Shown: positions 1 through 12,336, counted from the stretch's first letter. The stretch: DNA of 64,000 bases from Cercospora beticola (GCF_033473495.1 NC_088936.1:310001-374000), one strand, 5' to 3'. The notes: generated by a model from the sequence alone, not told the origin. Numbers and translations: made by a program.

Positions 1-2664
1 GCCCAATGAGCCCTTCCCAACTCTCACATCGAGATCGAATATCCCACCCCAGTCACCTACACTAAAACTCGCTCTTACTTTGACACCTCCTTTTCTCATT
101 TTCACCTCCTCACTCAGGAACTTTCCGAGCATGTTCGTAACTCGCCAGGCTAAGGCATTCGGCGCATACTTTGTGCGAAGTTCCTTTTCCCATCCCGCCT
201 CAAGCTCCTCAGCCGCGACCAGCGTGAGAGCGGTTGATTCCGGTGATCTGGTATCGGTCCAGTAGGATATAATTTCGCTGTCACGAGGAGCGCCTTCGAA
301 GTGGGTGGGAAGCCAGATGCTAATGTGGATGTTTTCAAGTTTGTGGAAGTGTCTGAGAGAAGAGAGGAGCGGAGTCGTGATGGGTGGCGGATTCAGGAGG
401 AGCGGAGCGCCCTTCCAGCCGCAAAACTTGAGCTCGCGAACTGTGCGCGCGTGGTAGGATGCGATCGTGTGGAGCATGGGAGGCTGGCCATCCCATCTGT
501 ATATTGGCTGGAAAGTGAAGGTGTCGGGATCGGGAGAGTGGAGTCTGCTACCACCGAGTGCGTTGACAGTTGACTTGTCTTCCGCTTCCATATTCGCACG
601 GTCGTGTTGGTCTACCAAACCAATCACGTCGGCGCCATCGCGACCCCAAGTGTTGCCAAGGGGACTGCAGATTCCTATGGTCACGATCTTCTGTAAAGGA
701 CATGCATGCAGAGCGCGAAGGATTTCTCTCCTCTCGTCGCGAGGCATGCCGCCTTCAATCTTGATACTCTCCAGCCTCCTCAATTTTGGAACTAATTCCG
801 AAATGAAGCGCCTCCGTCGCTCGCGATAGATACTGTACTCCAAGTCGTCGTCGTCGGTGTAAGGTTCTCCATGTTCGCTGTATTTTGTGTCGACCCTTAA
901 GTCCACCAAGTTTCGTGCCAGATTGTCCATAACAACGTCAACTCGGCGTCTGATGCTTGTCGAGGGCTTGTCTGAGAAAAAATTGCTCATCGGCCATGCC
1001 AGGCATCTGATCTCCGGGTGTGCTTCCATGAAAGCTAGAGGAGCAAACGTGGGTGAGCTCCCATCCTGAACAGCAGCCTGCCCATTCGTAGGTCGCTGCT
1101 CCGAGAATTCCGGGCTCGAGTCAAGTAGAAGGATATCCCACGGGATTGTTGTTCCCGCGACCACGCAATTGCGAAGCTGAAGTGATCTCAGATTTGGAAA
1201 CCGAAGTTCGAAGAATATGCGAAACATCCCGACCCACTGTTGATATGCCCGACCAGAACCTCCCATATAAGCTGTCCGATGATCAGAACCCATTATCCAG
1301 TCGAGATTGATTGAGGTCAGGGTATCGCTCGCGTTCTTGAGCATCAACATGGCGGTATCTGCAGATGTCACCGTTTCCCGTTGCATGTTCAGCAGAGGCT
1401 GCGGCATCGACAATGCCATTTCCGCGTCCAAGGATACGTCCAACGCAACTCCTCGATATGCCATGACGGCTCGTTCTCGTCGGGTCAGTTTGCCGAGATT
1501 GCGAATCTGCTCAGGCAGCTCGATTGATGCCTCAAGCGCTTCATACTCCTGTTCATCGTATTTATGCGCCGATTCAAACATCTGGGCCAGCGGACACTTG
1601 TCGTCAACCTGCAACTCATCCTCAAGGATGCTCCCAGGTACTGCCTCTTCGAGGACCGCAAGCTCTTCCATGCGCCTGTGGTATTCCTGTCCCGCTCTGA
1701 GCTCGGAAACCACAGTACTCGTACTCGCCTCGAATCTCCCACCTACACCATCTTGGAGCGGCCGTGTTGACGAGTGCCTTGCATATACCAGATGTTTCGC
1801 CACCGACAGCTCTGCAGAACTAACGGGTCGAAATGGCAACCTCCTCAACCGCACACTCTCCAAACCTTCGAAAGTCAACCTTGTCGGCAACTCGAAAGGA
1901 TTGCCCACTCTCGGATCCATCTGCAAGTTCAAGCCGGCGGAAATCCTGCAGTTCTCCAACCATAACCTCCTCACGCTGACCACCCCTTCCTTCTTCGCCC
2001 TATCCTCGTCGAAGAAACATCTCAACAGCGCATCTACCAGATTTGCATGTCCCAGAATAATCCTCAGAGTATGTACCTTCGTCATATTCGCTACCGCCAT
2101 CTTGCACAATGCAATCGTCCTCGGATCCGACGACAATGTCATGCCCGAAAAGGACATCTTCGGCAACTCATGAAAGATCGCTGGAGGTGGCATATGACAT
2201 CGATGCGTCAGGACTTGCACATGTTCCGCAAGCTTCGGCTTCGTGGCAAGCAGGAAAAGTTTCTTGATGAGGGGTGTATCGTCGTGATCGTCGTGGCGCG
2301 GTTGTTCCACAACGTCACGGTAGCCCGAAAAACGATCAGGACCTTTGCAATCTACGAGATCGACTTCGCGCCAGAGATACGGAACGGCCTTGTCGTAGCA
2401 CCATTTTGACGTAAGGCTGAGATGCTTTAGTGCGGCGCGGTCGAGGTATTCGAGCATGTCTTGAAGGAGTTCTTCTGGGAGCTCGTGGAGCTTGAGAGTC
2501 GCGGATGAATTCTTTGAAGAGTCCAGTGTTTGGCTGTGGCTCCCATTTCGCTTGCAAGCGGTATTTGTGGAATCCATCTTTTCGAAGCCGTGCTGCTTAG
2601 GAAGGGGAGGTGAGTTTCGGAGATCAGGAATGGTGCGTCTGCGTTCAAGAATTTGACGAGTCAT
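1..2664 (-). CDS. F-box domain protein, C-terminus beyond window edge
   Basis: An open frame of 888 codons starts at the ATG at 2664-2662 and runs off the left edge without a stop. About 50 residues in there is an F-box-like segment (LHELPEELL, then a leucine-rich helix, then LTSKWCYDKAVPYLWREV at roughly 60-100). Proteins with this layout usually recruit substrates to SCF ubiquitin ligases through Skp1. The rest is a long, irregular leucine-rich region with no sharp LRR consensus, as is common in fungal F-box proteins with degenerate LRRs. No intron is needed. The C-terminus, and so the substrate-binding end, is not visible. I recognise the architecture but not a specific orthologue. The long frames on the opposite strand (for example 1307-2173) are shadows of it. 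Confidence 0.72.
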   Translation of the reverse strand, partial: MTRQILERRRTIPDLRNSPPLPKQHGFEKMDSTNTACKRNGSHSQTLDSSKNSSATLKLHELPEELLQDMLEYLDRAALKHLSLTSKWCYDKAVPYLWREVDLVDCKGPDRFSGYRDVVEQPRHDDHDDTPLIKKLFLLATKPKLAEHVQVLTHRCHMPPPAIFHELPKMSFSGMTLSSDPRTIALCKMAVANMTKVHTLRIILGHANLVDALLRCFFDEDRAKKEGVVSVRRLWLENCRISAGLNLQMDPRVGNPFELPTRLTFEGLESVRLRRLPFRPVSSAELSVAKHLVYARHSSTRPLQDGVGGRFEASTSTVVSELRAGQEYHRRMEELAVLEEAVPGSILEDELQVDDKCPLAQMFESAHKYDEQEYEALEASIELPEQIRNLGKLTRRERAVMAYRGVALDVSLDAEMALSMPQPLLNMQRETVTSADTAMLMLKNASDTLTSINLDWIMGSDHRTAYMGGSGRAYQQWVGMFRIFFELRFPNLRSLQLRNCVVAGTTIPWDILLLDSSPEFSEQRPTNGQAAVQDGSSPTFAPLAFMEAHPEIRCLAWPMSNFFSDKPSTSIRRRVDVVMDNLARNLVDLRVDTKYSEHGEPYTDDDDLEYSIYRERRRRFISELVPKLRRLESIKIEGGMPRDERREILRALHACPLQKIVTIGICSPLGNTWGRDGADVIGLVDQHDRANMEAEDKSTVNALGGSRLHSPDPDTFTFQPIYRWDGQPPMLHTIASYHARTVRELKFCGWKGAPLLLNPPPITTPLLSSLRHFHKLENIHISIWLPTHFEGAPRDSEIISYWTDTRSPESTALTLVAAEELEAGWEKELRTKYAPNALAWRVTNMLGKFLSEEVKMRKGGVKVRASFSVGDWGGIFDLDVRVGKGSLG

Positions 2665-3502
2665 AGCCGGCGTTTTATTGCCGTGCACATCTCGGTGAGA
2701 AGCGAACAGTTGTGTAGTGAATGTATCGAGCAGCGTTGAGAAAGCTGTGGTCCTTCTGTTGTGGTACTTCTGTTGTGGCTTCACAAGCGCAAGAGCGAGT
2801 TGAATGACGTTTGGCTGCGGAAGCTTCATTAGCGCGTGGCGCACGGACGATGTCAACGTGGTAGCAGCGACCAAAATACCACAAGTGAACGAGTAAAGAG
2901 CTCCACTCCAGCAGTGCAGTGAACTGTTATTGCAGAGTCACATGAATGTTCGCACGTGCCGGACACCATTTGTATAATATCAGAAGGTGGCAATCATTGG
3001 CAAGGACGCTCCTATCCATGATCACAATCAAGCAGCAAATAGCACTAAATTCCGAAAGGTCTCGATTGCAACACTACTATACACTACCCATTCAGTACTC
3101 TCCCACCCTCTCTGACACACGCAGCAATAGCAGCAGCGAATGAAAAGTACAACAATGCATACGAGCACAACAATCAGAGGGTATATGTCTACAGAAAAGC
3201 AAGTACCGCCCACGGGTACAGAGTTTCGTGTCTTTCGAACTCATGGCAGATAGAAAAATCCAAGCCAAACATGCCGCCCGCCATTCCGACCCAGATACCA
3301 ATTTCTTGCCTCCTTCGCTCGACCCACACAGAAGAACATACAATGATCGTCGAGACCAGGCCTCATTCTCGTTTTTTGTTTCCATTCATTCTCGTATTCG
3401 TCACAATATACTCGAAGGATCCAGTCCAGCAGTATAGAGTCATCGAACAACGCCTTTTATTACGCCACAGTAATATGTTGTTTTCGTACAGATGGCTCGT
3501 CT
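2665..3502. other. Intergenic region between F-box gene and Tea1 3' end
   Basis: About 840 bp. It should hold the promoter of the minus-strand F-box gene (next to 2664) and the 3' untranslated region of the Tea1 homologue (next to 3502). Short frames on both strands overlap one another and show no domain, signal peptide or splice pattern. I see no RNA gene or repeat. Confidence 0.5.
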
Positions 3503-6500
3503 TTACAGCATTCCGCCTGCCACACCGAGCCGCGGTGTAGCAGTGGGTGTGGGTTCGTCCACACTAGGCTTTCGTTGTGCGTCCGGGCTCTTGCTCTTCT
3601 TGGAGCCGTCCGAGGTGCCGGGTCGTGTAGCATTATCGTCGTCATCATCGAGTTCCAGCCCTCTTCTCCAGTCCATAAGACTGCTGTTGCCACCCGCCGT
3701 GTTAGGTCCGGCTGTGGTTGGCGTCTTGTCATAATCAAAGCGATCAGATAGACGATAGTTCTTGTTCGTCGTCTCCCAGTGTGTCCGCAGAGCGTCAAGC
3801 TCGGAGGCAAGGGAATCGAGAGCCATGGAGTTGCGACCCTCGTTGCCGGTTGCAGAGTCGGAAGCGGAGTAGGTCGAATCGCCGCCTGTGGAGATCTGTC
3901 GTGAATGACTCTTCAGATGCTCAGGCAGTTCACCAGCATCGACGCTCGACTCGCTCACGCTAGGAGCACGTTGGTGCACCACGCCATTGAGTGTGGGTGT
4001 GCCACCTGGGCTGCGCATCCTCGATTGCCTGCGATAATTGTCGACACTCGACTCAACCTGATCCAGCAATAGTTGCACTTTGTTCTCAGCGTCGCGAGCT
4101 CGTTCTTCGAGCAAGGCATTCTCCTTCTGCAATCGCTCCATGTCGGCCTTGGAACTCTCAATCGTCGATCGCAAGTTCTCGAGCTCAGTCTGCGCAGTGC
4201 TTTGCGATGTCTTGCTTTGCGAAAGCTCTTGTTCGGTCGTGCGAAGCTGTTCCTGCATCTTCGTGATACGGCTCTCGAGATCGTCAATTGACCCTTGTAG
4301 TTTAGTCTGCACAGCCGAGACTTCTTGCTTGAGTTTCTGACGCTCGCCCTCCCAATCTTCGTTCTTACGCTCAGTCGCTGGAGTGCTTCTGGCGCTCGAC
4401 TCCATGTCTTCCTTGGCCTTGGTTAGCTTCTTGCTCAGATCAGCGTTCTCATTCTTGACACGTTGCATTTCCTGCTTCATCTTAGAAAGCATTTTCTCCG
4501 TGCCACGAAGATACTTGACTGCAGCTTGATGGTCGTTGTCAAGAGCCGCAAGCTTCTCCTCGTATTCGCGTTTCATCTTGTCGCTTCGGCCGCTGACTTC
4601 CTCAAATTGCTGCTTCAAGTCTTCGTGGTTCTTAGCTTGAGCTTCGAGTTGCTGCTCCATTTCTCGAACTCGAGAGGTGTCAGGAGTGCTGAATCTGTTG
4701 CTGCCTGGCGAGTCCAGTCCTCGTGATCGCCTCTTATCTGCAGCGCTGATGCCACGCTCGTTGAGTATATCCTTGAGAGAGGCGTGTTGCACAGACAAAG
4801 CGTTCGTCTCCAGCATATGTCTCTCCAGCTTCTGCTCCAGCTCTGCCTTTTCACTGCCAAGAGCCTGGTTCTCCTTCATCGCAACCTGCAATTGCTTCCG
4901 GATGGAGAGACCCTCGCGGCTGGCTTGTTCTTGATACGACTCAAGACCCGCAATGCGCTCCTCTGCTCGTCGCAGTTTCTCAGAAGCAGCATCGGCAGCT
5001 GCTTGATTCTGTCGGACCTGGGCTTGCGCAGTCTCGACTTGCTTTTGCAGGATCTCAACACGCTCGTCCTGCACACCGTTGGCTCCCACGTCGCGGCTTG
5101 TGACTTGCTGCAGACCACTCATGACAGCTTCGCGGTGCGTGCGAGCCTCCTCGGCATGCTTCTCGGCTAGCTCTTCAGCTTCCCGCAGGCGTCTCGAGGT
5201 GCTCTCCAACTCTCCGACGCGCTGATCGTGCTGAGATTTCAGTTCGCGCAGGCTGGACTCGAGCTCGTCCCGACTGCCGCGTGCGTCGTCAAGCTGTTGT
5301 TGCAATAAGTCTGCTTTCTCCTTGGAGGCCTGCACAGCCTTCTCCAACGATGCAAGCATTTCGGTCTGAGTGCTGCCTTGGTTTGTCATGGATTCCAGCT
5401 TTTGCCGGAGCTCGTTCTTGTCCACCTCGAGAATCTTATGTTGTGTCAGGATTTCCGTGTGGCTTGCTGCAGCTTCACGATGTGCCTTTTGCGCTTCGTG
5501 CAGCTCAGAGCGCAGGCTCTCAACCTCGGAAGCGTGCTGTTGCCTATACTGATCAAGCTCCAAGACTCGTTTCTGCGCAGCGTTGGCAGTATCCTCGGCG
5601 AGTTCCCGTGCCTTTCTCTCAGCCTCAGCTCCTTGGATTAAGGTGTCAATTTGACGCTTCAGCTCGCTTTGCGCTTCGAGGGACGCTGCAAGTCGACGGC
5701 TAATATCGTTATCACGATCCATCTGCTTCGTTTCGCCGTCTGGTTGGGAGCCCCCTGACCCCGCCAGTCTCGCCTTTGCAAACACAGCCTCATTGATTGC
5801 GGTGTCCCGTTGCCGCTCAATCTCAGCGACTCGTGTGGCTGCGTTGTTGCTCTGCTCTTCGATCGTCTCCTGCATTTTCGCCAATTCGCCGCGCATCTTC
5901 AGCAAGGCCTCGATTAAAGGCTTGTCATCATCATTGAAAGTTTGCTTGCTGCTCTCGTCAAAGACAGGTGACTCCGTGGATCGCGCCTGGTAACCGGATT
6001 TCCTCGCCAGAGCCAGCTCGGAGGCATACCAGGCATTCTTTTGCTTGATCAGTTCGAGCTCTCTAGCCAACTCTTCATACTGCGAGGTCAATGCCGGCGA
6101 TGAACCAAGTCCAGAATCTTGTGGCCTCTCATGTTCTTCTGAGATCTTGCGCACGCGAGAGAGTGGCTCATTATCAACAGAAGGCCGTGATGGCTCCTCG
6201 TAACGGTTTTGCGCTTGTCGAGACGTACTTCTTGACCCAGTTCGTGACTCGTTGCGTGACTCCAGACCAGGAGTCTGTGGGAACGATCCAGGCAGCTCTT
6301 GCGAAGGAGTATAGGTTTCGGGTTTCGATCGTATCTGCTCCTCTGCTTGTGGTGGCGCGGTAGTCTGATCTCTCTCGAAAGTGGGCGAAGTAGGCATAGA
6401 TCGATCTTTCGGAACAGGAGAATTGCGAGCCGCTGCAGATCCTGCGATTGCAGCCACGCTATCAAAGCGTTGCTGAGGTCGGATGCTCTCATTCGTAGGG

Positions 6501-8308
6501 CTGAGTGCCCTCTCCGCAGGTCGTGTGGGCTGCCGTGTGGTCGCGGGTGGGCCGATCTGACGAACTTGTCCCGGCGCTTGGGGTGGCGGGCCAGAAGGTG
6601 GTGGTTGTCCCGGTCGTGGAAGTCTTGACCCGCTATCTGGTGACCGAATGCGGTTCTCTCCAGCACTCCCACTCCTCTCGCGATCCATCAGCTCTGCTCT
6701 CTGACCTGGGCCCGGGCCTCGAATGTTGCTTAGCGACCCTGCTCTCTCGCCGCTCGGTCGCCTACCCGATGGTGGAGTGCCAGACGTCGCGTCAGGAGGA
6801 TATCTAATCTTCGCAGTGTCGAGAAAGTAGGCCAGACCGAGCTCGACTGGGTCACGAGGCGCACTGCTGGGCTCACCGGCCAGAACGACAATGGACTTTC
6901 CGACAGTGGTCATGCTGTGGCCTGATCTGGGACTGGGGCTCGGACCCATGTTTTGGAAGGTGTACCATCTGCGCGAGCTGATGCGGAATGCTGCCAGATC
7001 TCCCAGATCATTGCCTTCCTCATTTCGTCCGCCGAAGATGTACATGACATCGCCAACAAGTGCCGCGGCGTGTCCTTCACGTGCTGCTGGAATATAGCCG
7101 ATGCAGTCTAGTTGCGACCACGTGTTGGTGTGCGGGGAGTATGACCAGACATCGTTGTACCAGTGAATGCCATCTGTTCCTCCGAAGAGATATAGCCGAT
7201 CTTGCCAGGTGATCATTGTGTGGTTTGTACGGGCTGGCGGGATTTGGCCATGTGGTGGACCACCATCGATCGTGTTTTGGATGAGGATTTCCCATTTGTT
7301 CGTTGCTTGCTGTAGAGCATTCAGGTCGAAGGCTACCAGATCATTAAAAAAGTAGCCTTCCACCTGACCTCCAAAGATGTAAATCTTGCTGCCAAGAATG
7401 TTCAATGTATGCCCGTATCGTCCGGGCGGACGCGGTCCAGCAGGTAACGCTCTTGACCATTGCTTCGTGGCTGCAAGGATGTTAGTATTGCATCACCTAC
7501 ACTGAGGTTGGCCTACTCACATGTATTGAGGAGATACAGCGTGTCGTCCAGCTGGTCGCCCTCGTCCATTTTGGTGTCTCCACCAAATACAATGAAGGCA
7601 TTGCCGACTAACAAGCTCGCATGTCCCACACGTGGCCCTGGCCCTTCGCTCGTGGTCGCAACAGGAAAACAGGTCATGCTTCCCATCCCAGCGGCGCCGC
7701 ACTCAACCATCCATAGATCGCCCTTAACGGTACTACCATTGATGAGTCCGCCCATGAGATATATTGAACCATCTTTGCTCGAGCTGGAATTGACTGCAGC
7801 GCCATAGCGTGGGAAGGGGTTCGCGTGTGTAACTGTGAAGTTCAGACGGCGCTGCGACCACGGATAGGGCGATGCGTCCTGTGAAGGGCGCGTTTGTTGC
7901 AGAGGCGTCCTCTGGCCCACCTGTGTTCTATGTCAGCTTATCACTATCAGTAGCGCCTGCTCTTCCACATACTGCATCCTGGCTCGTTTCTCTTCTCTCA
8001 CGCAGTGACTTTTGCTCTGGCCGCGGGCCATCGTCTCGAGGCGCTTGGATCCGCTCATCGGCCGGCCGTGCTTGCGGCGAGGGCTTTTCGAAGCCCGATA
8101 TTGAGTTCAAACTGTTGTTCACGCTCTGCGGAGGTGTAGGTGAGCCTGGCTTCGCGCCATTGGACTGGTGGCCGTTCAGCGTAGGTATTTGGCTGGGTGC
8201 GCCGGCATCTCTGGGGGTATGCTCTCGGACGGCGTGTAATGACGGCGCATTGGAGCTGGCGACAGGACCGGACCCGCCCTTCTTGGACGATTTGAACAAG
8301 AAGGACAT
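3503..8308 (-). CDS. tea1/kelA: Kelch-repeat cell-end marker, Tea1/KelA homologue
   Basis: Three exons (8308-7973, 7920-7521, 7470-3503) give about 1567 aa. Intron 1 is 52 nt (GTATGT, GCTGAC, CACAG) and intron 2 is 50 nt (GTGAGT, TACTAAC, TGCAG). The N-terminus (MSFLFKSSKK) and the block NPFPRYGAAVN match fungal KelA/Tea1 proteins. Kelch repeats fill roughly residues 130-465, with repeated R-x-GH and Y-x-FGG signatures such as PARTNHTMITW, YLFGGT and GPSPSPRSGHSM. A proline-rich disordered linker follows, then a very long coiled coil from about 715 to 1450 and a short conserved tail. In fission yeast and Aspergillus this protein rides microtubule plus ends to the hyphal tip and marks the site of polar growth through formins and membrane anchors. 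The length fits the family and no lesion is visible. Confidence 0.93.
7921..7972 (-). other. Intron 1 of Tea1/KelA gene
   Basis: A 52-nt GT-AG intron with donor GTATGT, branch GCTGAC and acceptor CACAG. Removing it joins the N-terminal exon in phase 0 to the exon that starts VGQRTPLQQ. It is a useful local reference for the intron consensus found inside the two tRNA genes. Confidence 0.9.
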
Positions 8309-10639
8309 GTTCTAGGCAGGTGTGATGTTCGGGGATTCGACGCGGCCGCCAGGAGATGTAGCGCAGACCGGGTCAGGCGACGGTGGGCTAGTCGCGGTGC
8401 GCACACATCCAGCCCGGCTCGTCGATGCGCGCGCTCGCCGTTGTCCAGCGGTGGAAGGGGGACGGTGGGTGGTGGTGCGAGCGAAGCGCCGCGGGTTGGG
8501 TGATGGCGAGGAGTCGGGGTCGTGGCTGGCGTTTCGGCGCGGGCTGGCGAGGGAATGCTGTTTGCCCGCTTGCTCGCTGCCAGACGATGAGAGCACGCAC
8601 ACACCTCGTGGCACAACGGGCGCCGTACAATGCAACTGGGCGGCGGAAGGGGATCAGGGTGGTGAGTATGGACAGCAGACTGTCGACGACAGGACTGCGC
8701 TGCACGAAGACACTGCGCACGCACGCACGCTTCCCGTCTCGTCCTGAGGCTGGGACACAAAGTCTCCTCCAGACAACTTCTCCTCCTGGTTCGCTGCGAG
8801 GTCGACTAGCCTTCGCGGTGCGTCGGCAGACATTCCGTGGCTTGAGCCTTTCCCACCTCACAGGGAACGGTCCGCCTGGGCAAAACCTACCACGCAATGC
8901 CCTTCGGCACCCCAACTGTCGACCAGAGCACTGCTACAACTGCCCGGCCTCTCGTGCGACCCTCGCCATGCTTCTCGTGCTGCCGTTGCTGCTGCTTCAC
9001 AAGATAAATCCCCGTGACCAGGTCCCAAACTCTGAAACGCTTTCGTTCAAGGGCTCATGCAGAGTTGCATTAGCTTGCAGGGTTAAAGGGGAAGATCGAC
9101 GGCCTGTTTTGTAGCCTTACGCTCGTTCCAGCACTCATCAGATCGATCACGGTTGCCATTTGGATAAAACAGCCAGCGCATCTCATACATTGTGCAAATG
9201 CCCTTCGGCTGTTCGCAGTGCATTTGCTGCTGCTGGAAGAGGCTATCGCACGGCCAGGCACGCCGCGAGTCGTGCGTCCTTAGCTGCATAATGCAGCTGT
9301 AAGATCGAAAATACCAAAAGGAGCCGAGCCGGTAGCCTTCCGAGGCACGCATCCTGGTCCGCAGGAGTTCACACAATTCGCGAAATGACCTGGCGGCCGC
9401 AATCAGGGCCGCTCATCGAGACGGCCTGTTTCTCTCTGTGGCAGAAACATTGTGGCGGAAACCAGGCAGGGTCTGCAACGACACGTTGAAGTGGCTGTGT
9501 GCCAGAAAGCATAGAATTGTGCCCAGTGCGTGAACCCGATGCGGTCAGTCGGAAAGGTTCCGTAAGGATTCAGTTCAAAGTCATGAACAACGGCAGACAC
9601 CTGTCTCATTCATCGTCCTTTCCTCGCTTCGACGACTAGCTGACGCGGCTGCATGCGTACATTCTTGACTACCAGTGTCGAGCATGCGTGTCTGGACTGA
9701 TAATATATAATGGCGACACTGCAGGGCACAAACAGCACGCCGGCGAAGTAAGAGGATCAATACAAGGACCATAGCGAAGGCGAAGTATAGCACGACATGC
9801 GTTCATGAAATTCCAATAGACCACAATCATGCATACACTGCAGGAAATATTGACATAGCGACAGCTCACATATGCTTCGGTCCCATATCTCGATGCCCAG
9901 CCGGACAACCAGGTCTTGGACTCGGAGCTGGTGGACGCCGTCCATCGTATCCAGATCTGCCCTGACTCGGAGGCAGTACCGGCCAGCTCGATAAGGCTGC
10001 AATCGTCGGAAGTTTTCCCGTGGTTTTGCATACTTCTCGGAAGGTCTGTCTCGGACCTCGAGAACAGTCGTTGGATGAAGAGGAAGACATGGCACGTTCT
10101 CGTCGCCATCGAGACGAGTTCGACAGGTCCTCACACCGGCATGCAGAAACAAGAGCATTTGTGGAAGACATTTCTATTCCGAAAGGCGTAGCCACGGCAA
10201 CGTCCTCATCGCAACATTCATTATTAAGCACAAGTCCACACGCGCAGATGAGGCTAAGACTACTCGCCCGGAACAGACGTTGACCTGGACATGAAGCAAG
10301 TGATTTTTTCCACTTCCCGAGACGATCCAGACAAGACCCAGTCTTTCTTGCACAATATTTGCAGAGGGCTTGCGCACAAGCTCGCCGATACTATGACTCC
10401 AAAGCATTGCTCGCTGCATATCGTCAGCGTCGTGCACTCGGACGCCTCAGACTTCACCACCCACGTGAGATGCCGCGCGACGTTTTGTCTCGCTGCTTCC
10501 ACATGCAGCTCACTTCGCAACTCACGCGCTGCCGTTTGCTCTTCACTTCAGCTTCGCATGAAGTTTCTTGGCGTTTGCCACTTGTATTCCAGCAGCTGAC
10601 CCCCTCTTTCCAATTCTCTTCCTTTCCTTCTTCGCCGCC
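8309..10639. other. Gene-poor region upstream of Tea1
   Basis: About 2.3 kb. The part next to 8308 must hold the Tea1 promoter and leader; it is GC-rich and has overlapping frames on both strands (for example 8425-9114 and 8388-8915) that show no domain and look like composition artefacts. Overlapping minus-strand frames of 120-146 codons between 9669 and 10231 are also unsupported. No tRNA, transposon or simple repeat was seen. Confidence 0.4.
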
Positions 10640-11110
10640 CATCAACGTAAGACAAGCTCTGCGCCCTCACGAACCTCCACCTCGATCGCCATCATCATGC
10701 TGCCTTCGGATGAGCTTCGCACGTCCGTTGGCCGCAAGCGCCGCCGCAAGAAATATGACGACGAAGAGACTTCGCGGCCTGATCGCTCCCTCACTTGACG
10801 ACCACCATCAACGTAAGACAAGCTCTGCGTAATTCAAAAATTCATTCACCTTCACTACCGGGAACATTGCTGCCTTCGGGTAGCTTCCGACATTCACCTG
10901 CGGCAGCCGCCGCCGCGAGAAGTTGAAAACGAAGCAGATCGAAGTCTGTTACTTTCTTCTTCTTCTTCCTTCCAACTCTCAACGCAAGATCAGCTCTGCG
11001 TATCTCCGAACCCGACCATCACAACTTATGATGGCTGAGACTCCATCGCCATTGTCCGAGAGCCGCAAGCGTCGCCGCTCCATAAGCGAAGATGCCAGAG
11101 ACGAGGAAGA
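10640..11110 (+). repeat. Three degenerate tandem copies of a gene leader and start region
   Basis: A segment of about 166-171 bp occurs three times in direct orientation. The anchor CAACGTAAGACAAGCTCTGC begins at 10643 and 10809, and a diverged form, CAACGCAAGATCAGCTCTGC, begins at 10980. Each anchor is followed by a matching stretch that ends in an arginine/lysine-rich codon block then acidic codons: GGCCGCAAGCGCCGCCGC near 10729, a broken form near 10905 and AGCCGCAAGCGTCGCCGC near 11062. Only the third copy continues into the long frame of the next gene. The first also has an ATG (10697) but ends at a stop by 10798. The copies probably arose by tandem duplication of the 5' end of the 11028 gene. 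Confidence 0.7.
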
Positions 11111-12336
11111 AGCTAAACAAAAGTTTCGAATCGCCGAGCACATTGCAGGAAACACGCTCACGCACAGATACTCAGATCGCGCACTGGATATGCCGCTCGC
11201 GTTTATCGACTTCGAAGATGAACAAGACCGCAACCACTTGAAGCTCGATGCCCTGAACCGATGAGACCATCCTCTACAGCGAGGAGCCGCCGGTGGCAGG
11301 CGAGAGATGATAGTGGCTAGTCAAATTGAGATGTGGGAGTTGGGAAAACCTAGACCACCCTTGTTCTTTGCTGCTTGGGACGTCGACGATTGGAACAGCC
11401 CTAGCTACGAGTCTCGAGTAGGCGCCGATGTCCAGGAGATGTGGGACTTCAAGTACGAGGGCCCGGCAACTATTTGGGGCACCCTCAACCAACTGGGCGA
11501 GCTTGTCGTTCGTGCCTGGCCAGACGCGTGGGAAAGTGAGTTGTGCAGCTCATGCCCAGACCCCGATTATTGCCGCTAACGAGTTGGCAGATCCGGTTCC
11601 TATCAGCGATGAGACACGTGCCAGACTGGCATGGACCACAGACTTGGGCGCCCTCGCAGCTTCTGTCAAGCGCGCCAATGCCATAGCTCGAGCTTTCGAA
11701 AATGCCGAACGTTCCAGCGATTCAGATCGCTGCATTACAAGAGACGAAGCACGCCTAATCAAGACCTACGTCTCTTCATACAGAACTGGCCTAGACTTTG
11801 TCAAGCATGCCGGATGGCTAGACTTCTATCCAGGAGAGCTCAACCGATGGCAAAAGGAGCGTCAGGCACAGGGCAAACTAGTTTGGAAACGATTGCAAGA
11901 CGCCTATGGACCCCTAAATTTGCCATCTAAAGAGACGTTGGCGATCGCGGCAGTCCTCACAGTTCAGGCAACTTCGAAAGACCTCGGCGCTCCAACCCCC
12001 AAGTGGCTGGATGAGTCATATTACGATGCGATGCTGGTCCTCATACACACTCGCATCTGGTGCTCGACTTACAATTCACCCGGAAAGAACTCCATTCAAG
12101 GCTTTCCATTCGACCGCAGCGACACACCTCTCGCTCTCGTGGACAATGCAGGCAAAGAAAAGCAAGGCGTCAAGGAACTGTTGGATGAGTGGAAGAAGCT
12201 GTGCAACAAGTGCATCGTGACTACGACCAAGGACCTGGAGCATCTACAGTCTGCCAGCCCTATCGCGGCAAATGCCCTGAAGTCCCGCCTACGTCACCAC
12301 AAGGACGAGACTGGCATTCCTGTGTCGTGGGCTTGA
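11028..12336 (+). pseudogene. Unknown basic-N-terminus protein, one in-frame TGA
   Basis: The frame opens at ATG ATG (11028/11031) with a basic, acidic-tailed start (SRKRRRSISEDARDEEE). It has one TGA at 11262-11264 and then continues in the same frame to 11535. A 55-nt intron (11536-11590; GTGAGT, GCTAAC, GGCAG) joins it to a second exon ending at 12336, about 417 codons in all. Exon 2 is rich in charged helices and aromatics (YRTGLDFVKHAGWLDFYPG, KWLDESYYDAMLVLIHTRIW). I do not recognise the family. Either the TGA inactivates the gene, or translation starts at ATG 11307, or a small intron that I could not place removes the stop. The triplicated leader just upstream suggests local rearrangement. 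Confidence 0.55.

Noticed and set aside
1307..2173. 288-codon plus-strand frame
   Set aside because: It lies wholly antisense to the F-box gene, and its composition (Ser/Arg/Cys-rich, no domain) is that of a shadow frame.
8388..9114. Long overlapping frames on both strands upstream of Tea1
   Set aside because: GC-rich leader/promoter DNA; no domain, no splice support, and the frames on opposite strands exclude each other.
9669..10231. Three overlapping minus-strand frames of 121-146 codons
   Set aside because: No conserved motif and they compete with each other; not enough for a gene call.
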